From UBA1181 sp045226255 (GTDB lineage: Bacteria; Bacteroidota; Bacteroidia; Bacteroidales; Paludibacteraceae): a DNA stretch of 64,000 nt. The first letter of the stretch is position 1; each line of letters opens with the position of its first letter. The DNA lies in the NCBI GenBank assembly GCA_045226255.1, contig JBGVCG010000012.1:117674-181673 (forward strand). Reading direction: 5' to 3'. The notes under the pieces were generated by a model, which saw nothing but the letters and a program-made list of their open reading frames with translations, was not told the origin of the DNA and did not search any database. Below, in pieces: positions 15,833 to 24,201 of this stretch. Both the position numbers and the translations under genes were made by a program.

Positions 15833-17182
15833 TTATTTTCCTCCAACCGATGCGCTATAGATCCTTTCCAGGAACTGCAATGCGCCCTTATAGCCGATGT
15901 GGGAACGGTTGACGATGAGCGTCTCGGACGAAGGCGTCGAGATCTCAAAGAACAGGGCGTTCTTCTTGTTGGCTAGGGTGAGCTCCCAAGAGGTGCCAAG
16001 GATCAATGGTTTGCCTGACGTGAACTCTACGCTCTCGATCAGTTTCTCCACCTCGTAACCATCCTCTTCGAAGACGACATCGATGCTCACGCCCTCGGAG
16101 ATATTGTTCTTGAAGTACTCCGAAATGGCTGGGCGGAACTTCTCCGGTGTCTTGTCGGTGATGATCACCTGCTTCGGAATCAGACCGATCTGGTCCGCCA
16201 AGAACTTCGAGTAGGCCAATGCGTAGGAGGCGTCCGCCGTCACGACAAACTCGCTTGGCATACCGTACCAATATTCCGCAAAGAACTCGGAGAAGTGTTC
16301 GAGGTAGTAGTAATAGATATCCGCCTCTTGCTTGATGAACTCCTCGGACTGCTTCTTGTCGATTCCCGCATATTCAACCACCTGACGGATAAACTTAGCC
16401 GTAGCCTCCTCGCCGACAGGGATTTCAGGGATGTGCAGGTATGGCTGGTTGTACTTCTTCTGGAGATGCTCTGCGTTCTTCACGCCCACCCATGGCGAAA
16501 CCACCAGGTTGAATTGCGCCTGAGGAATGCGTTTCCAAGCCTCCACGCCCGGGTTCTCCGGACCGAACAACACGTTCACTTCCAAGCCTGCGCCCCGCAA
16601 GATACGTGCGAGCTCCTGGTAGTCTCCTCGCCAGTTCTGGTTGTAGTAAGGCACTTCAAACCAGAGGTTGACGAGCCCTTTCTTCTTCTCTCCTTCGTAG
16701 TTCCCTACGAATTGGTCGATGATGGCATCCACCACCGTTTCGTGTCCGAAGATGTTGTTGCCCTTGAAACCGGCCGTGTTGGCGTAGACGATAGGGTAGC
16801 CCGCCTTCTGGTACTTGCCCACGAGGTCAGGCACGTTGTCGCCGATCAGCTCACCCGTACAACCCGTCAGGACCACGAAGAGGTCTCCGTCGTAGATCTT
16901 CAGCGTTGATTTGATAAGATTGTCGAGGGTCTTTATACCACCGAAGACCACATCATTCTCTGTAGCGTTGGAGCTTGGCATGTTTCCGCCTCCCGCCGCG
17001 ATACTACCTTGAAAACCGTTCTCGAAGGTCAACATGGCGGTAGTCTTCAACTGACAGCCAGGGCTACAATTGGCGATTGGCACTGCCCCTTTGATGGCCA
17101 CTACGGTGTTGGTCGCACCCACCGCGCAAGCATATCGGACATCGGATATTACCGAAGGTTTCTTCTTTTGTATTTCGCTCAT
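15833..17182 (-). CDS. nitrogenase-like component 1, beta-type subunit (K2)
   Basis: This 449-residue NifK-superfamily protein should form an alpha2-beta2 complex with D2. Cys19, Cys43 (in NCSPGC) and Cys108 (in VLTGCTGELIGD) correspond to the NifK P-cluster cysteines. A Gly-rich GSIAAGGGN segment near residues 59-67 is not present in K1. It is the last gene of operon D, 36 bases after D2 and just before a strong terminator. The presence of NifH and NifB in the same operon makes D2-K2 the more likely main catalytic pair. Confidence 0.92.
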   Translation of the reverse strand: MSEIQKKKPSVISDVRYACAVGATNTVVAIKGAVPIANCSPGCQLKTTAMLTFENGFQGSIAAGGGNMPSSNATENDVVFGGIKTLDNLIKSTLKIYDGDLFVVLTGCTGELIGDNVPDLVGKYQKAGYPIVYANTAGFKGNNIFGHETVVDAIIDQFVGNYEGEKKKGLVNLWFEVPYYNQNWRGDYQELARILRGAGLEVNVLFGPENPGVEAWKRIPQAQFNLVVSPWVGVKNAEHLQKKYNQPYLHIPEIPVGEEATAKFIRQVVEYAGIDKKQSEEFIKQEADIYYYYLEHFSEFFAEYWYGMPSEFVVTADASYALAYSKFLADQIGLIPKQVIITDKTPEKFRPAISEYFKNNISEGVSIDVVFEEDGYEVEKLIESVEFTSGKPLILGTSWELTLANKKNALFFEISTPSSETLIVNRSHIGYKGALQFLERIYSASVGGK

Positions 17183-17218
17183 TTGATTGATTCTTTTGAT
17201 GTTAAAAACTTAGAGGAA

Positions 17219-18781
17219 TTATTCGCCCAATCGCTCTTCGATCTCCTTGAAGACATCCTTGTCGTTGGTGAGCTTGAACGGATCGGTCTGGCTAAACCAC
17301 CAATCGTTGTAAGGCAAGCGTACGTGGCGCTGCAGTGTCTTGTTGAACTTCGTGCGGGCCAGCACACCCTTCAGGATCTCACCCACACGCAGGATTCCGT
17401 CGTAACCCACAGGGATGTGCTCGTCGCCTAAGGCGAAGGTTGGCACACCAAGGTGTCCGGCCACCGAGGCAAGACCTGGGTGACGAATGATCAGGAAGTC
17501 CGTCTTCACACGCTTCAAGAGCTGAGGCAACTGGAAGGCACGGGTCTTGCTGACCGTGTAGTGAGGAATATCACCGTAGGTCTCGACCAACTCCTTCAAG
17601 GTGTCTTGGTTCTTACCCGCACCGTCGTAGACAGGGTCGTGGTGGAAGACCAGCGCAGCCTCGTTCTTGATGCCCAACTCAGCCAACACGCTGATCAAGC
17701 CGTGGGCGTAGGCGGAGCCGGTGAGCACCATGCCGTACTTGCCTTTGAAATATTCGCGGTACTCCTCCAGTTTAGGAGCGATGCGTTTATGCTCGCTTTC
17801 GATATACTCTTCAACTTCCTTCTCTTTGCCGACCACCTTGGCGATGGCGCGCAACCAAGCGTCAGTTCCCTTGATACCGTAAGGCTGTGGGGCGTCGATC
17901 TGCGGAACTCCGAACTGGTCTTCGAGCGCCGCACCCATGTATCCACCGAGCGTTTCGCAGAAGGTGGTGGTGGCGACTGCCTCCGAAGCCTGACGGATCT
18001 CCTCGAACGAGGCACAGTCCAAAAGGTAGTTCACCCGCAAGCCAAGTGGCTTCAACAAATCGGTGAACCAGTCCGTTCCCCACAAGGCGATGATATTGAT
18101 GAGGTCTTTCTGCTTCTTCTTAGGGTGCTTCTCGACGATCTGTCTCAAGACACCATGGAAGGCCACGTCGAAGCCCGTGCTCCAGTGTTTGCTACGGAAA
18201 CCCTCGCAGTGCAGTGGGATGATAGGCACGCCCACCTCCGGTTCCAGCTCCTCCGCCACGCTATCGATATCCTCGCCCGTGATGGCCGTCGCACAAGCCA
18301 TGGCGATGAAGATAGCCTTCGGATTGTAGCGTTCCTTGGCGATGCGGATGGCCTGTCTCAGCTTGGCCGCACCACCGAACACCATGTCTTTCTCCTGAAG
18401 GTTCGTGCTTATATTTAATGTGTTCTGTTGCGGTTTGCCACGACGTGCAAGTCCCTTGTGCATAGAAAGATTGAACTTCGCGTCCTCACTACTACAACCG
18501 ATTGGTGCGTGGTTGATCAAGACGCAGTCGGTCAGGTTGCCGATCTGGCACTGTACGATGGCATTGGAGCACATGGTCTCTTGGTTCAGCGGGCTCTGCA
18601 ATTCGCAAAGCCTACAGCCTTGTCCGGCGCCCTTGCAGCCTCCGTGCTTCTTTACGCTTCGCTCGTCGTAGGCAGACTGTTCGATCAGCTGCTTGGCCGA
18701 GCCGTCCCACCCGATGATCGTGCCGAGCCGCAACTCGCGGTTCTCGACGGTGGTCATATTTAAATTGATTCTATTCGCCAT
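17219..18781 (-). CDS. nitrogenase-like component 1, alpha-type subunit (D2)
   Basis: This 520-residue protein is a NifD-superfamily subunit. Cys71 or Cys78, Cys96 (in NHAPIGC) and Cys163 (in MACATAITGEDIDS) match the P-cluster ligands, and Cys275 (in TTFCETLGGYMG) falls at the same number as the cofactor cysteine of NifD. At the place of NifD His442, five residues after GVP, there is Gly452; a histidine occurs at 455 in GDEHIPVGYDG. An N-terminal cysteine cluster (CKGAGQGCRLC, 49-59) has no equivalent in NifD and could hold an extra iron-sulfur centre. This pattern argues for a non-nitrogen substrate. Confidence 0.92.
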   Translation of the reverse strand: MANRINLNMTTVENRELRLGTIIGWDGSAKQLIEQSAYDERSVKKHGGCKGAGQGCRLCELQSPLNQETMCSNAIVQCQIGNLTDCVLINHAPIGCSSEDAKFNLSMHKGLARRGKPQQNTLNISTNLQEKDMVFGGAAKLRQAIRIAKERYNPKAIFIAMACATAITGEDIDSVAEELEPEVGVPIIPLHCEGFRSKHWSTGFDVAFHGVLRQIVEKHPKKKQKDLINIIALWGTDWFTDLLKPLGLRVNYLLDCASFEEIRQASEAVATTTFCETLGGYMGAALEDQFGVPQIDAPQPYGIKGTDAWLRAIAKVVGKEKEVEEYIESEHKRIAPKLEEYREYFKGKYGMVLTGSAYAHGLISVLAELGIKNEAALVFHHDPVYDGAGKNQDTLKELVETYGDIPHYTVSKTRAFQLPQLLKRVKTDFLIIRHPGLASVAGHLGVPTFALGDEHIPVGYDGILRVGEILKGVLARTKFNKTLQRHVRLPYNDWWFSQTDPFKLTNDKDVFKEIEERLGE

Positions 18782-18790
18782 AATGAATTT

Positions 18791-19270
18791 TTATTCTTCT
18801 TGATTTTTAAACTTCAGCTTCCTCTCGTCGATTTTGTAGTAGTAGGCGACGATCTTCTCCAAGGCCTCTTTGATAGGCATTTCGATGTCGAAAACCGATA
18901 TCGCCTTGCGCTCGAACTGTTTCAGGATGTTGCGCCCGATCTTTTTGCAGATCACACATCGGCAATCTGAAAGCAACTCCACGGCTTCCGACTTCCCTCC
19001 GTTGTCGCAGCCGTTCTTGCTTCCGCAGCCGGCGCCACAACCGGAGTTACAGCCGTTGCCATTATTTGTGCCACAACCAGCCCCGCCACCGACATCGTCG
19101 GTGCTCGGGAGTGTTTGATCGTCTGAGGTTGGGACCTCTCTTGTCTCTATTTTGAGGAAGTCCGTATCATCGACTATGTAAATGTCGAAACGTTTAGCCG
19201 ATCCGAAATGCAGGTCGACATTCAGTCCGTCAGACGTGGCAACCGCAATTTTGTAACGTCCTAGTCCCAT
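18791..19270 (-). CDS. NifX/NafY-like cofactor-binding protein with a cysteine-glycine-rich insert
   Basis: This 159-residue protein has a dinitrogenase iron-molybdenum cofactor (NifX/NafY) domain: VATSDGLNVDLHFGSA at the N-terminus and ELLSDCRCVICKKIGRN near 98-114. Between them, residues 61-93 form a Gly/Asn/Cys segment with Cys66, 74, 78, 82 and 88; further cysteines are at 103, 105 and 108. Family members carry cofactor or its NifB precursor to the apo-enzyme. The insert may add a metal or cluster site. The gene lies nine bases ahead of D2 and 23 after nifH, consistent with a D2-K2 chaperone. Confidence 0.85.
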   Translation of the reverse strand: MGLGRYKIAVATSDGLNVDLHFGSAKRFDIYIVDDTDFLKIETREVPTSDDQTLPSTDDVGGGAGCGTNNGNGCNSGCGAGCGSKNGCDNGGKSEAVELLSDCRCVICKKIGRNILKQFERKAISVFDIEMPIKEALEKIVAYYYKIDERKLKFKNQEE

Positions 19271-19293
19271 TCCTTGATTGTTTTAACGCTTAA

Positions 19294-20142
19294 TTAGATT
19301 CTATAATCGTCCGCATTGTCCATCAAACCATACTCGAGCAGGATCTCTTCCAGACGCTCTTGGGTCATTGGCGTAGGAATCACGAAGCTTGTGTTGTCGA
19401 TAACCGCCTTGGCAAGGTTACGATACTCTTCTGCTTGGTCTGAATCAGGCTTGTATTCGATCACTGTCTTCTTGTTGATCTCGGCGCGTTGAACGATGTT
19501 GTTACGAGGCACGAAGTAGAGAAGTTGGGTGCCCAGCTCTTTCGCGAAGGCGCGGAGCAAGTCCAACTCGCGGTCCACGTTTCTTGAGTTACAGATGATA
19601 CCGCCCAAGCGTACACCGCCAGACCTTGCGTAGCGTTGGATACCCTTGGCGATGTTGTTCGCCGCATAGAGGGCCATCATCTCACCCGAAGCCACAATGT
19701 AGATTTCCTTGGCCTTGCCCTCACGTATAGGCATCGCGAATCCACCGCAGACTACGTCGCCCAACACGTCATAGAACACATAGTCCAGATCGTCCGTATA
19801 GGCGCCCAAGTTTTCCAACATGTTGATGGATGTGATGATACCGCGACCCGCACAACCAACACCAGGCTCCGGACCTCCCGACTCGACGCAGCGTGTGCCG
19901 CCGAATCCCTCTTTCATGATTCTGTCCAGGGAGATGTCCTCACCCTCGTCACGAATGGTATCCAACACTGTTTTCTGGGCCAATCCGCCCAACAGGAGAC
20001 GTGTGGAATCAGCCTTCGGATCACAGCCAACCACCATCACCTTTTTACCATGTTCCACCAATCCGGCCGTTAAATTCTGGGTGGTCGTGGATTTACCGAT
20101 ACCACCTTTTCCGTAAATTGCTATTTGTCTGATTTCTGCCAT
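19294..20142 (-). CDS. nifH: NifH-like iron protein (ATP-dependent component 2 reductase)
   Basis: This 282-residue protein is a canonical NifH: P-loop GKGGIGKST at 11-19, DPKADST at 41-47, [4Fe-4S] ligands Cys97 and Cys132, and Arg100 in GCAGRG, the residue that is ADP-ribosylated in some species. The dimer would pass electrons with ATP hydrolysis to D2-K2, and presumably also to D1-K1, since it is the only nifH in the window. It would also be needed for cluster maturation. It lies mid-operon, 44 bases after nifX1. Confidence 0.95.
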   Translation of the reverse strand: MAEIRQIAIYGKGGIGKSTTTQNLTAGLVEHGKKVMVVGCDPKADSTRLLLGGLAQKTVLDTIRDEGEDISLDRIMKEGFGGTRCVESGGPEPGVGCAGRGIITSINMLENLGAYTDDLDYVFYDVLGDVVCGGFAMPIREGKAKEIYIVASGEMMALYAANNIAKGIQRYARSGGVRLGGIICNSRNVDRELDLLRAFAKELGTQLLYFVPRNNIVQRAEINKKTVIEYKPDSDQAEEYRNLAKAVIDNTSFVIPTPMTQERLEEILLEYGLMDNADDYRI

Positions 20143-20186
20143 TGTGAATATACTGTTTTATGCCACGAAATGTGGCGGGTGAATAA

Positions 20187-20552
20187 TTAAAATAAGTTTT
20201 GAATTTCGTTGTAAGAATAAATTTTGTCTAAAGCGTCGGTCAGCTCGCCCGGCAAGGCCATCGCCACGATCCCCTTCTGTGTCAGCAGGGCGCTGGCTCC
20301 TATTCCGATGCGTGATGCGGTGACGTATTGGCAGTCGGAGAAGAGTTCCACCCGCTTCTCCATGTCGTCCCTGGAGTGTACTCCGTTCTGACAAACCGGG
20401 GGTGCCGTGCGTCTCTCCACGTAGACCCATTCTCCCTCGAAGAACTGGTAAATGTAAAAGTCCGTGGCTCTGCCAAAGTGTGTGTCGACCGTGTATCCGT
20501 CCGTCGAGGCCGCCGCTACTCGAAATGCGTTGTACTGTTTCTTGTCATCCAT
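20187..20552 (-). CDS. NifX/NafY-like cofactor-binding protein, simple form
   Basis: This 121-residue dinitrogenase iron-molybdenum cofactor domain protein has VAAASTDGYTVDTHFGRA near the N-terminus and ELFSDCQYVTASRIG near 68-83. In many bacteria this domain is fused to the C-terminus of NifB; here it is separate but overlaps nifB by eight bases, so the two are probably made in equal amounts. It would bind the NifB product and ferry it to the apo-reductase. It lacks the cysteine-rich insert of the second copy. Confidence 0.85.
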   Translation of the reverse strand: MDDKKQYNAFRVAAASTDGYTVDTHFGRATDFYIYQFFEGEWVYVERRTAPPVCQNGVHSRDDMEKRVELFSDCQYVTASRIGIGASALLTQKGIVAMALPGELTDALDKIYSYNEIQNLF

Positions 20553-21417
20553 GTGAAAAAGTATCTGATACTACAAAATCTTCTGAATAGACCTCCTTGG
20601 AGAACTCGCTCACGCCTGGCACGCCCACAGCGTCCGCGCGACAGCGGTTGCAGTGGCGGAAGACGTCGATGTACTTCCCCGCGCTCTTCCTCGCCTCCTC
20701 GATCTCGAAGCAGAAAGGCGCTTTCTCGTCTTTCAGTTCGTAGGTCGGTATCAGCGGGATGATGTTGTAGATGGAGGCGCCTAGGGAAGAAACCGTCTTC
20801 GCGATCTTCTCGATGTGGCTTCCGTTGATCCTTGGCACCAATACGGTGTTGACCTTCACGGTGATACCGCTTTCAGCTATCTTGCGGATACCGTTCAATT
20901 GGTTCTCGATCAATATCTTAGCCCCTTCGAGCGCATCGTATTTCTTCCCGTGGTACAAGACGAACTTGTTCAGCTTCGCTTCGATCTCAGGGTCGATGGC
21001 ATTGACGGTCACCGTCAGCGAATCGATCTTTGCCTCAATCACTTTGTCCGCCTTCTCGTCGAGCAGCAATCCGTTGGTGCTCATACACTTGAGCAGTTGC
21101 GGAAACTCTTTGTCCACCAGACGGAAGGTCTCCAAAGCCGTGTCTGTCGCCAGCGTGTCGCCCGGACCCGCGATGCCTGCCACTTTGATGTCTGGACATA
21201 TCTTCAATGCCTTTCTGAGGATGGCGACGCTCTCTTCCGGCGTGATCACCTTCGCCGTGACACCCGGACGGTGCTCCGTGTCGTTCAGCACGCGGCTGCA
21301 GAAACGGCAACCGATGTTACATGCCGGACTGACAGGCAAGTGAATCCTTCCGAGGTTACCCGGTTTAGAGGCGAAACACGGGTGGTTATTGCGTAATTTC
21401 TCTTGGTTTTCTGTCAT
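20545..21417 (-). CDS. nifB: NifB-like radical SAM cofactor synthase
   Basis: This 290-residue protein has the radical SAM motif CNIGCRFC (Cys33, 37, 40), the NifB-type HPCF near residue 14, an EHRPGV segment, and CNRCRADAVG near the C-terminus, the NifB signature that binds a further cluster. NifB fuses two [4Fe-4S] clusters and inserts a carbide to make the [8Fe-9S-C] core. This is the minimal form without a NifX domain. With no nifE or nifN in the window, the core may be used directly, as in methylthio-alkane reductase. It lies 79 bases after cysK3. Confidence 0.93.
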   Translation of the reverse strand: MTENQEKLRNNHPCFASKPGNLGRIHLPVSPACNIGCRFCSRVLNDTEHRPGVTAKVITPEESVAILRKALKICPDIKVAGIAGPGDTLATDTALETFRLVDKEFPQLLKCMSTNGLLLDEKADKVIEAKIDSLTVTVNAIDPEIEAKLNKFVLYHGKKYDALEGAKILIENQLNGIRKIAESGITVKVNTVLVPRINGSHIEKIAKTVSSLGASIYNIIPLIPTYELKDEKAPFCFEIEEARKSAGKYIDVFRHCNRCRADAVGVPGVSEFSKEVYSEDFVVSDTFSHG

Positions 21418-21496
21418 AAATTTTTGGAATATAATCCCCCTTCCCGACAGTTTTCCACCATCGGCATACGTAGAAGATATGTGATTAAATTAAATC

Positions 21497-22435
21497 TTAA
21501 TTATTTGAGAATAAAGCGGTTGACAAGTATCTGTCACCAGAGTCTGGAAGGAGAACCACGATGTTCTTTCCTTTGTTCTCAGGTCGTTCAGCCAAGATGG
21601 AAGCCGCCTTCAATGCCGCACCGGAAGAGATACCCACCAAGATACCTTCACTCGTCGCGAAGTTCCTACCTTCGGTGAAGGCGTCCTCGTTCTCGATGGC
21701 GATCACCTCGTCGTAGATCTTCGTGTTCAACGTGTCAGGAATGAAGCCCGCACCGATACCCTGGATCTTATGTGCTCCGGCTGTTCCCTTAGACAATACA
21801 GGTGATGTGGCAGGCTCCACTGCTACTACCTTCACGTTCGGGTTCTTGGACTTCAGGAATTCGCCCACACCTGACAATGTACCGCCGGTACCTACACCTG
21901 CTACGAAGATGTCCACCTTACCGTCTGTCTGATCCCAGATCTCAGGACCTGTGGTCTCACGGTGGATCTTAGGGTTAGCTGGGTTGACGAACTGACCTAG
22001 TATAACAGAGCCTTTGATCTCTTTGTTGAGCTCCTCCGCCTTGGCGATGGCACCCTTCATTCCCTTTGCGCCTTCGGTCAATACGATCTCCGCACCGTAA
22101 GCCTTGAGAAGATTTCTACGCTCCACGCTCATCGTGTCGGGCAAGGTCAAGATCGCCTTGTAACCCTTTGCGGTAGCTACTGCTGCCAAGCCGATACCTG
22201 TGTTACCGGAAGTTGGCTCGATGATGGTGGCGCCCGCTTTCAGGATGCCCTTCTTCTCCGCGTCCTCGATCATTGCGAGGGCGATACGGTCCTTCACTGA
22301 ACCTGCAGGATTCAGGTACTCCAACTTCGCCAGAATCGTTGCGTTTTTTACACCTGCTTTTTTAGAATAATTGTTGAGTTTCAAAAGTGGCGTGTTGCCA
22401 ATCAACTCCAATGAACTTTCAATAATCTTTGCCAT
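21497..22435 (-). CDS. cysK: cysteine synthase (O-acetylserine sulfhydrylase), copy 3
   Basis: This 312-residue enzyme is the most typical CysK of the three PLP beta-synthases here: Lys48 in GSVKDR, PTSGNTG near 74-80, GTGGTLSG, and GISSGAAL. It makes cysteine from O-acetylserine and sulfide. The start at 22435 is chosen because AGGAGG lies seven bases before this ATG but only one base before the ATG at 22441. It heads operon D, which links the nifB-nifH-D2-K2 products to sulfide assimilation. Confidence 0.93.
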   Translation of the reverse strand: MAKIIESSLELIGNTPLLKLNNYSKKAGVKNATILAKLEYLNPAGSVKDRIALAMIEDAEKKGILKAGATIIEPTSGNTGIGLAAVATAKGYKAILTLPDTMSVERRNLLKAYGAEIVLTEGAKGMKGAIAKAEELNKEIKGSVILGQFVNPANPKIHRETTGPEIWDQTDGKVDIFVAGVGTGGTLSGVGEFLKSKNPNVKVVAVEPATSPVLSKGTAGAHKIQGIGAGFIPDTLNTKIYDEVIAIENEDAFTEGRNFATSEGILVGISSGAALKAASILAERPENKGKNIVVLLPDSGDRYLSTALFSNN

Positions 22436-22496
22436 AATCATACCTCCTATTATTTGTTTTGTTTACTGTGTTAATGTTTCTTATCGTTTGACATTG

Positions 22497-22527
22497 CAAA
22501 GTTATCGTGTGTAGATTAATTCACCAA
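22497..22527 (-). promoter_or_regulatory. promoter of the cysK3-nifB-nifH-D2-K2 operon
   Basis: TTG (22527-22525) is followed after 20 bases by TAACTTTG (22504-22497). The first bases after it (CAATGTC) resemble the initial transcribed bases of the two leader promoters. The inverted repeat GATAG...CTATC lies about 45 bases upstream. Confidence 0.7.
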
Positions 22528-22540
22528 GCAAATGAAAAAT

Positions 22541-22549
22541 TATGGATAA
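22541..22549 (-). promoter_or_regulatory. TTATCCATA box upstream of operon D
   Basis: The same nonamer, at the same distance from the -33 element, occurs at operon A (5077-5085). It is a candidate site for a regulator common to both nitrogenase-like operons. Confidence 0.4.
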
Positions 22550-22735
22550 TTTAACTACTTCTGTATTGCTTGATAGAATATATATACTATCGATAAAATA
22601 CGGAAGGCCCGTTTTGTAGATTATTATTCTATGGAGGGTGGGGAAGGTAGGTGTAATGACTGATATGCTATGCAAAAACGAAACAGGTGGGCATAGTTAA
22701 GGCCCTTGAATATGTGAGATGATTGTATAATATAA

Positions 22736-23296
22736 TTAAATCATATCCAGGAAATACTGGTGGATTCTGGTGTCCTCGTTCAGCTCAGGGTGGAACGAGG
22801 TGACGAGTTGTTTGCCTTGGCGGGCTGCTATGATATGTCCGTCGTGGGTGGAAAGCACATCGACGCCCTCGCGTACCTTTGTGATGTAAGGAGCGCGGAT
22901 GAAGGTCATCGGCACGTTGCCTATTCCTTTGAACTCCTCGTCGACGAAGAAGCTGCCGAGTTGTCTGCCGTAAGCGTTCCGCAATACGGAGATGTCCATG
23001 GTGGCGATTCTTTCCCTGGTATCGTTCTCCACCTCTTTCGCTAGGAGGATCATGCCGGCGCAGGTACCGAAGGCAGGCAGTCCGTTGGCGATCTCCTGTC
23101 GGATAGGGAGGAGCAGCTCCTCGTCTTTCATGATTCGGAGCATTGCGGTGCTCTCTCCGCCGGGGAGGATCACACCGTCTTTCGGTTGTTGCCAATCGCT
23201 CAGTTTCCTTACGAGGAATGTCTCCACATGTAAAGAATGGAGCATTCGTTGGTGTTCCTCGAATGCTCCTTGTAATGCTAATATCGCTATTCTCAT
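22736..23296 (-). CDS. pdxT: pyridoxal 5'-phosphate synthase glutaminase subunit
   Basis: This 186-residue class I glutaminase has the catalytic triad Cys79 (GTCAGM), His169 and Glu171 (FHPEL). It releases ammonia from glutamine for PdxS in the deoxyxylulose-independent route to PLP. Its start overlaps the pdxS stop by four bases (ATGA). PLP is the cofactor of the three beta-synthases and the gamma-lyase in the adjoining sulfur region, so its place beside cysE and cysK is metabolically sensible. Confidence 0.96.
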   Translation of the reverse strand: MRIAILALQGAFEEHQRMLHSLHVETFLVRKLSDWQQPKDGVILPGGESTAMLRIMKDEELLLPIRQEIANGLPAFGTCAGMILLAKEVENDTRERIATMDISVLRNAYGRQLGSFFVDEEFKGIGNVPMTFIRAPYITKVREGVDVLSTHDGHIIAARQGKQLVTSFHPELNEDTRIHQYFLDMI

Positions 23297-24165
23297 TTTC
23301 CTCTTTCAGCCATTAATAGTTGGATTTCGCTTTCGTTGATGCCCACCATGGCCTCGCCAAGGTCTTCGCTCAACTCTGCCAAGATCTTCGGGTTGTTGTA
23401 GTTGGTCACCGCCTTCACGATCGCTTGGGCACGTTTCACTGGGTCGCCGCTCTTGAAGATACCGCTGCCGACGAACACGCCCTCAGCGCCTAATTGCATC
23501 ATCAAAGCCGCGTCCGCTGGGGTAGCCACACCACCTGCCGCGAAGTTCACGACTGGGAGCTTGCCGTTGTCGTGCACGAATTTCACGAGGTCGAAAGGCA
23601 CACGCAGTTGTTTAGCGGCCTCGTAGAGCTCGTCGTCGTTGAGCGAACCGAGTCTTCTGATCTCGCTCTGCATCATGCGCATGTGTCTAACGGCTTGGAT
23701 CACATCGCCCGTGCCTGGTTCTCCTTTGGTACGGATCATGGTTGCGCCCTCGTTGATACGGCGCAATGCCTCGCCAAGGTCCTTCGCTCCGCAGACGAAA
23801 GGCACTTTGAATTTACGTTTGTCGATGTGGTATACGTCGTCGGCTGGTGAGAGCACCTCGCTCTCGTCGATGTAGTCGATTTCGATCGCCTCGAGGATCT
23901 GCGCCTCGGCGAAGTGTCCGATACGGCACTTAGCCATCACTGGGATTGATACGGCCGCCTGTATTCCTTTGATCATCTTAGGGTCACTCATACGGGAAAC
24001 ACCACCTGCCGCGCGGATGTCCGCAGGGATTCTTTCCAACGCCATGACGGCGCATGCGCCCGCCGCTTCTGCGATACGTGCCTGCTCTGGGGTTGTTACA
24101 TCCATGATTACACCGCCCTTCAACATCTGTGCAAGGTTGCGGTTAAGAATTGTTCTGTCTTCCAT
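23293..24165 (-). CDS. pdxS: pyridoxal 5'-phosphate synthase lyase subunit
   Basis: This 290-residue protein is PdxS (Pdx1), the barrel that builds PLP from a pentose phosphate, a triose phosphate and ammonia. Asp22 and Lys79 (MAKCRIGH) are the first active-site residues, and GEPGTGD and GIFKSGDPV are family signatures. It assembles as a 12-mer with PdxT docked outside. An internal promoter (24202-24231) allows expression apart from cysE and the kinase-regulator gene. Confidence 0.97.
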   Translation of the reverse strand: MEDRTILNRNLAQMLKGGVIMDVTTPEQARIAEAAGACAVMALERIPADIRAAGGVSRMSDPKMIKGIQAAVSIPVMAKCRIGHFAEAQILEAIEIDYIDESEVLSPADDVYHIDKRKFKVPFVCGAKDLGEALRRINEGATMIRTKGEPGTGDVIQAVRHMRMMQSEIRRLGSLNDDELYEAAKQLRVPFDLVKFVHDNGKLPVVNFAAGGVATPADAALMMQLGAEGVFVGSGIFKSGDPVKRAQAIVKAVTNYNNPKILAELSEDLGEAMVGINESEIQLLMAERGK

Positions 24166-24201
24166 CTGTCCTTTGTTTTTATAAGTTTTTTATTTTGGGC
24201 G

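Noticed and set aside
1231..21417. Ordinary molybdenum nitrogenase for nitrogen fixation
   Set aside because: There is no nifE or nifN, no nifV, nifQ or molybdate genes, no His442 equivalent, and the neighbours are sulfur genes. NifH alone would look like a nitrogen-fixation marker, but the component 1 proteins do not support it.
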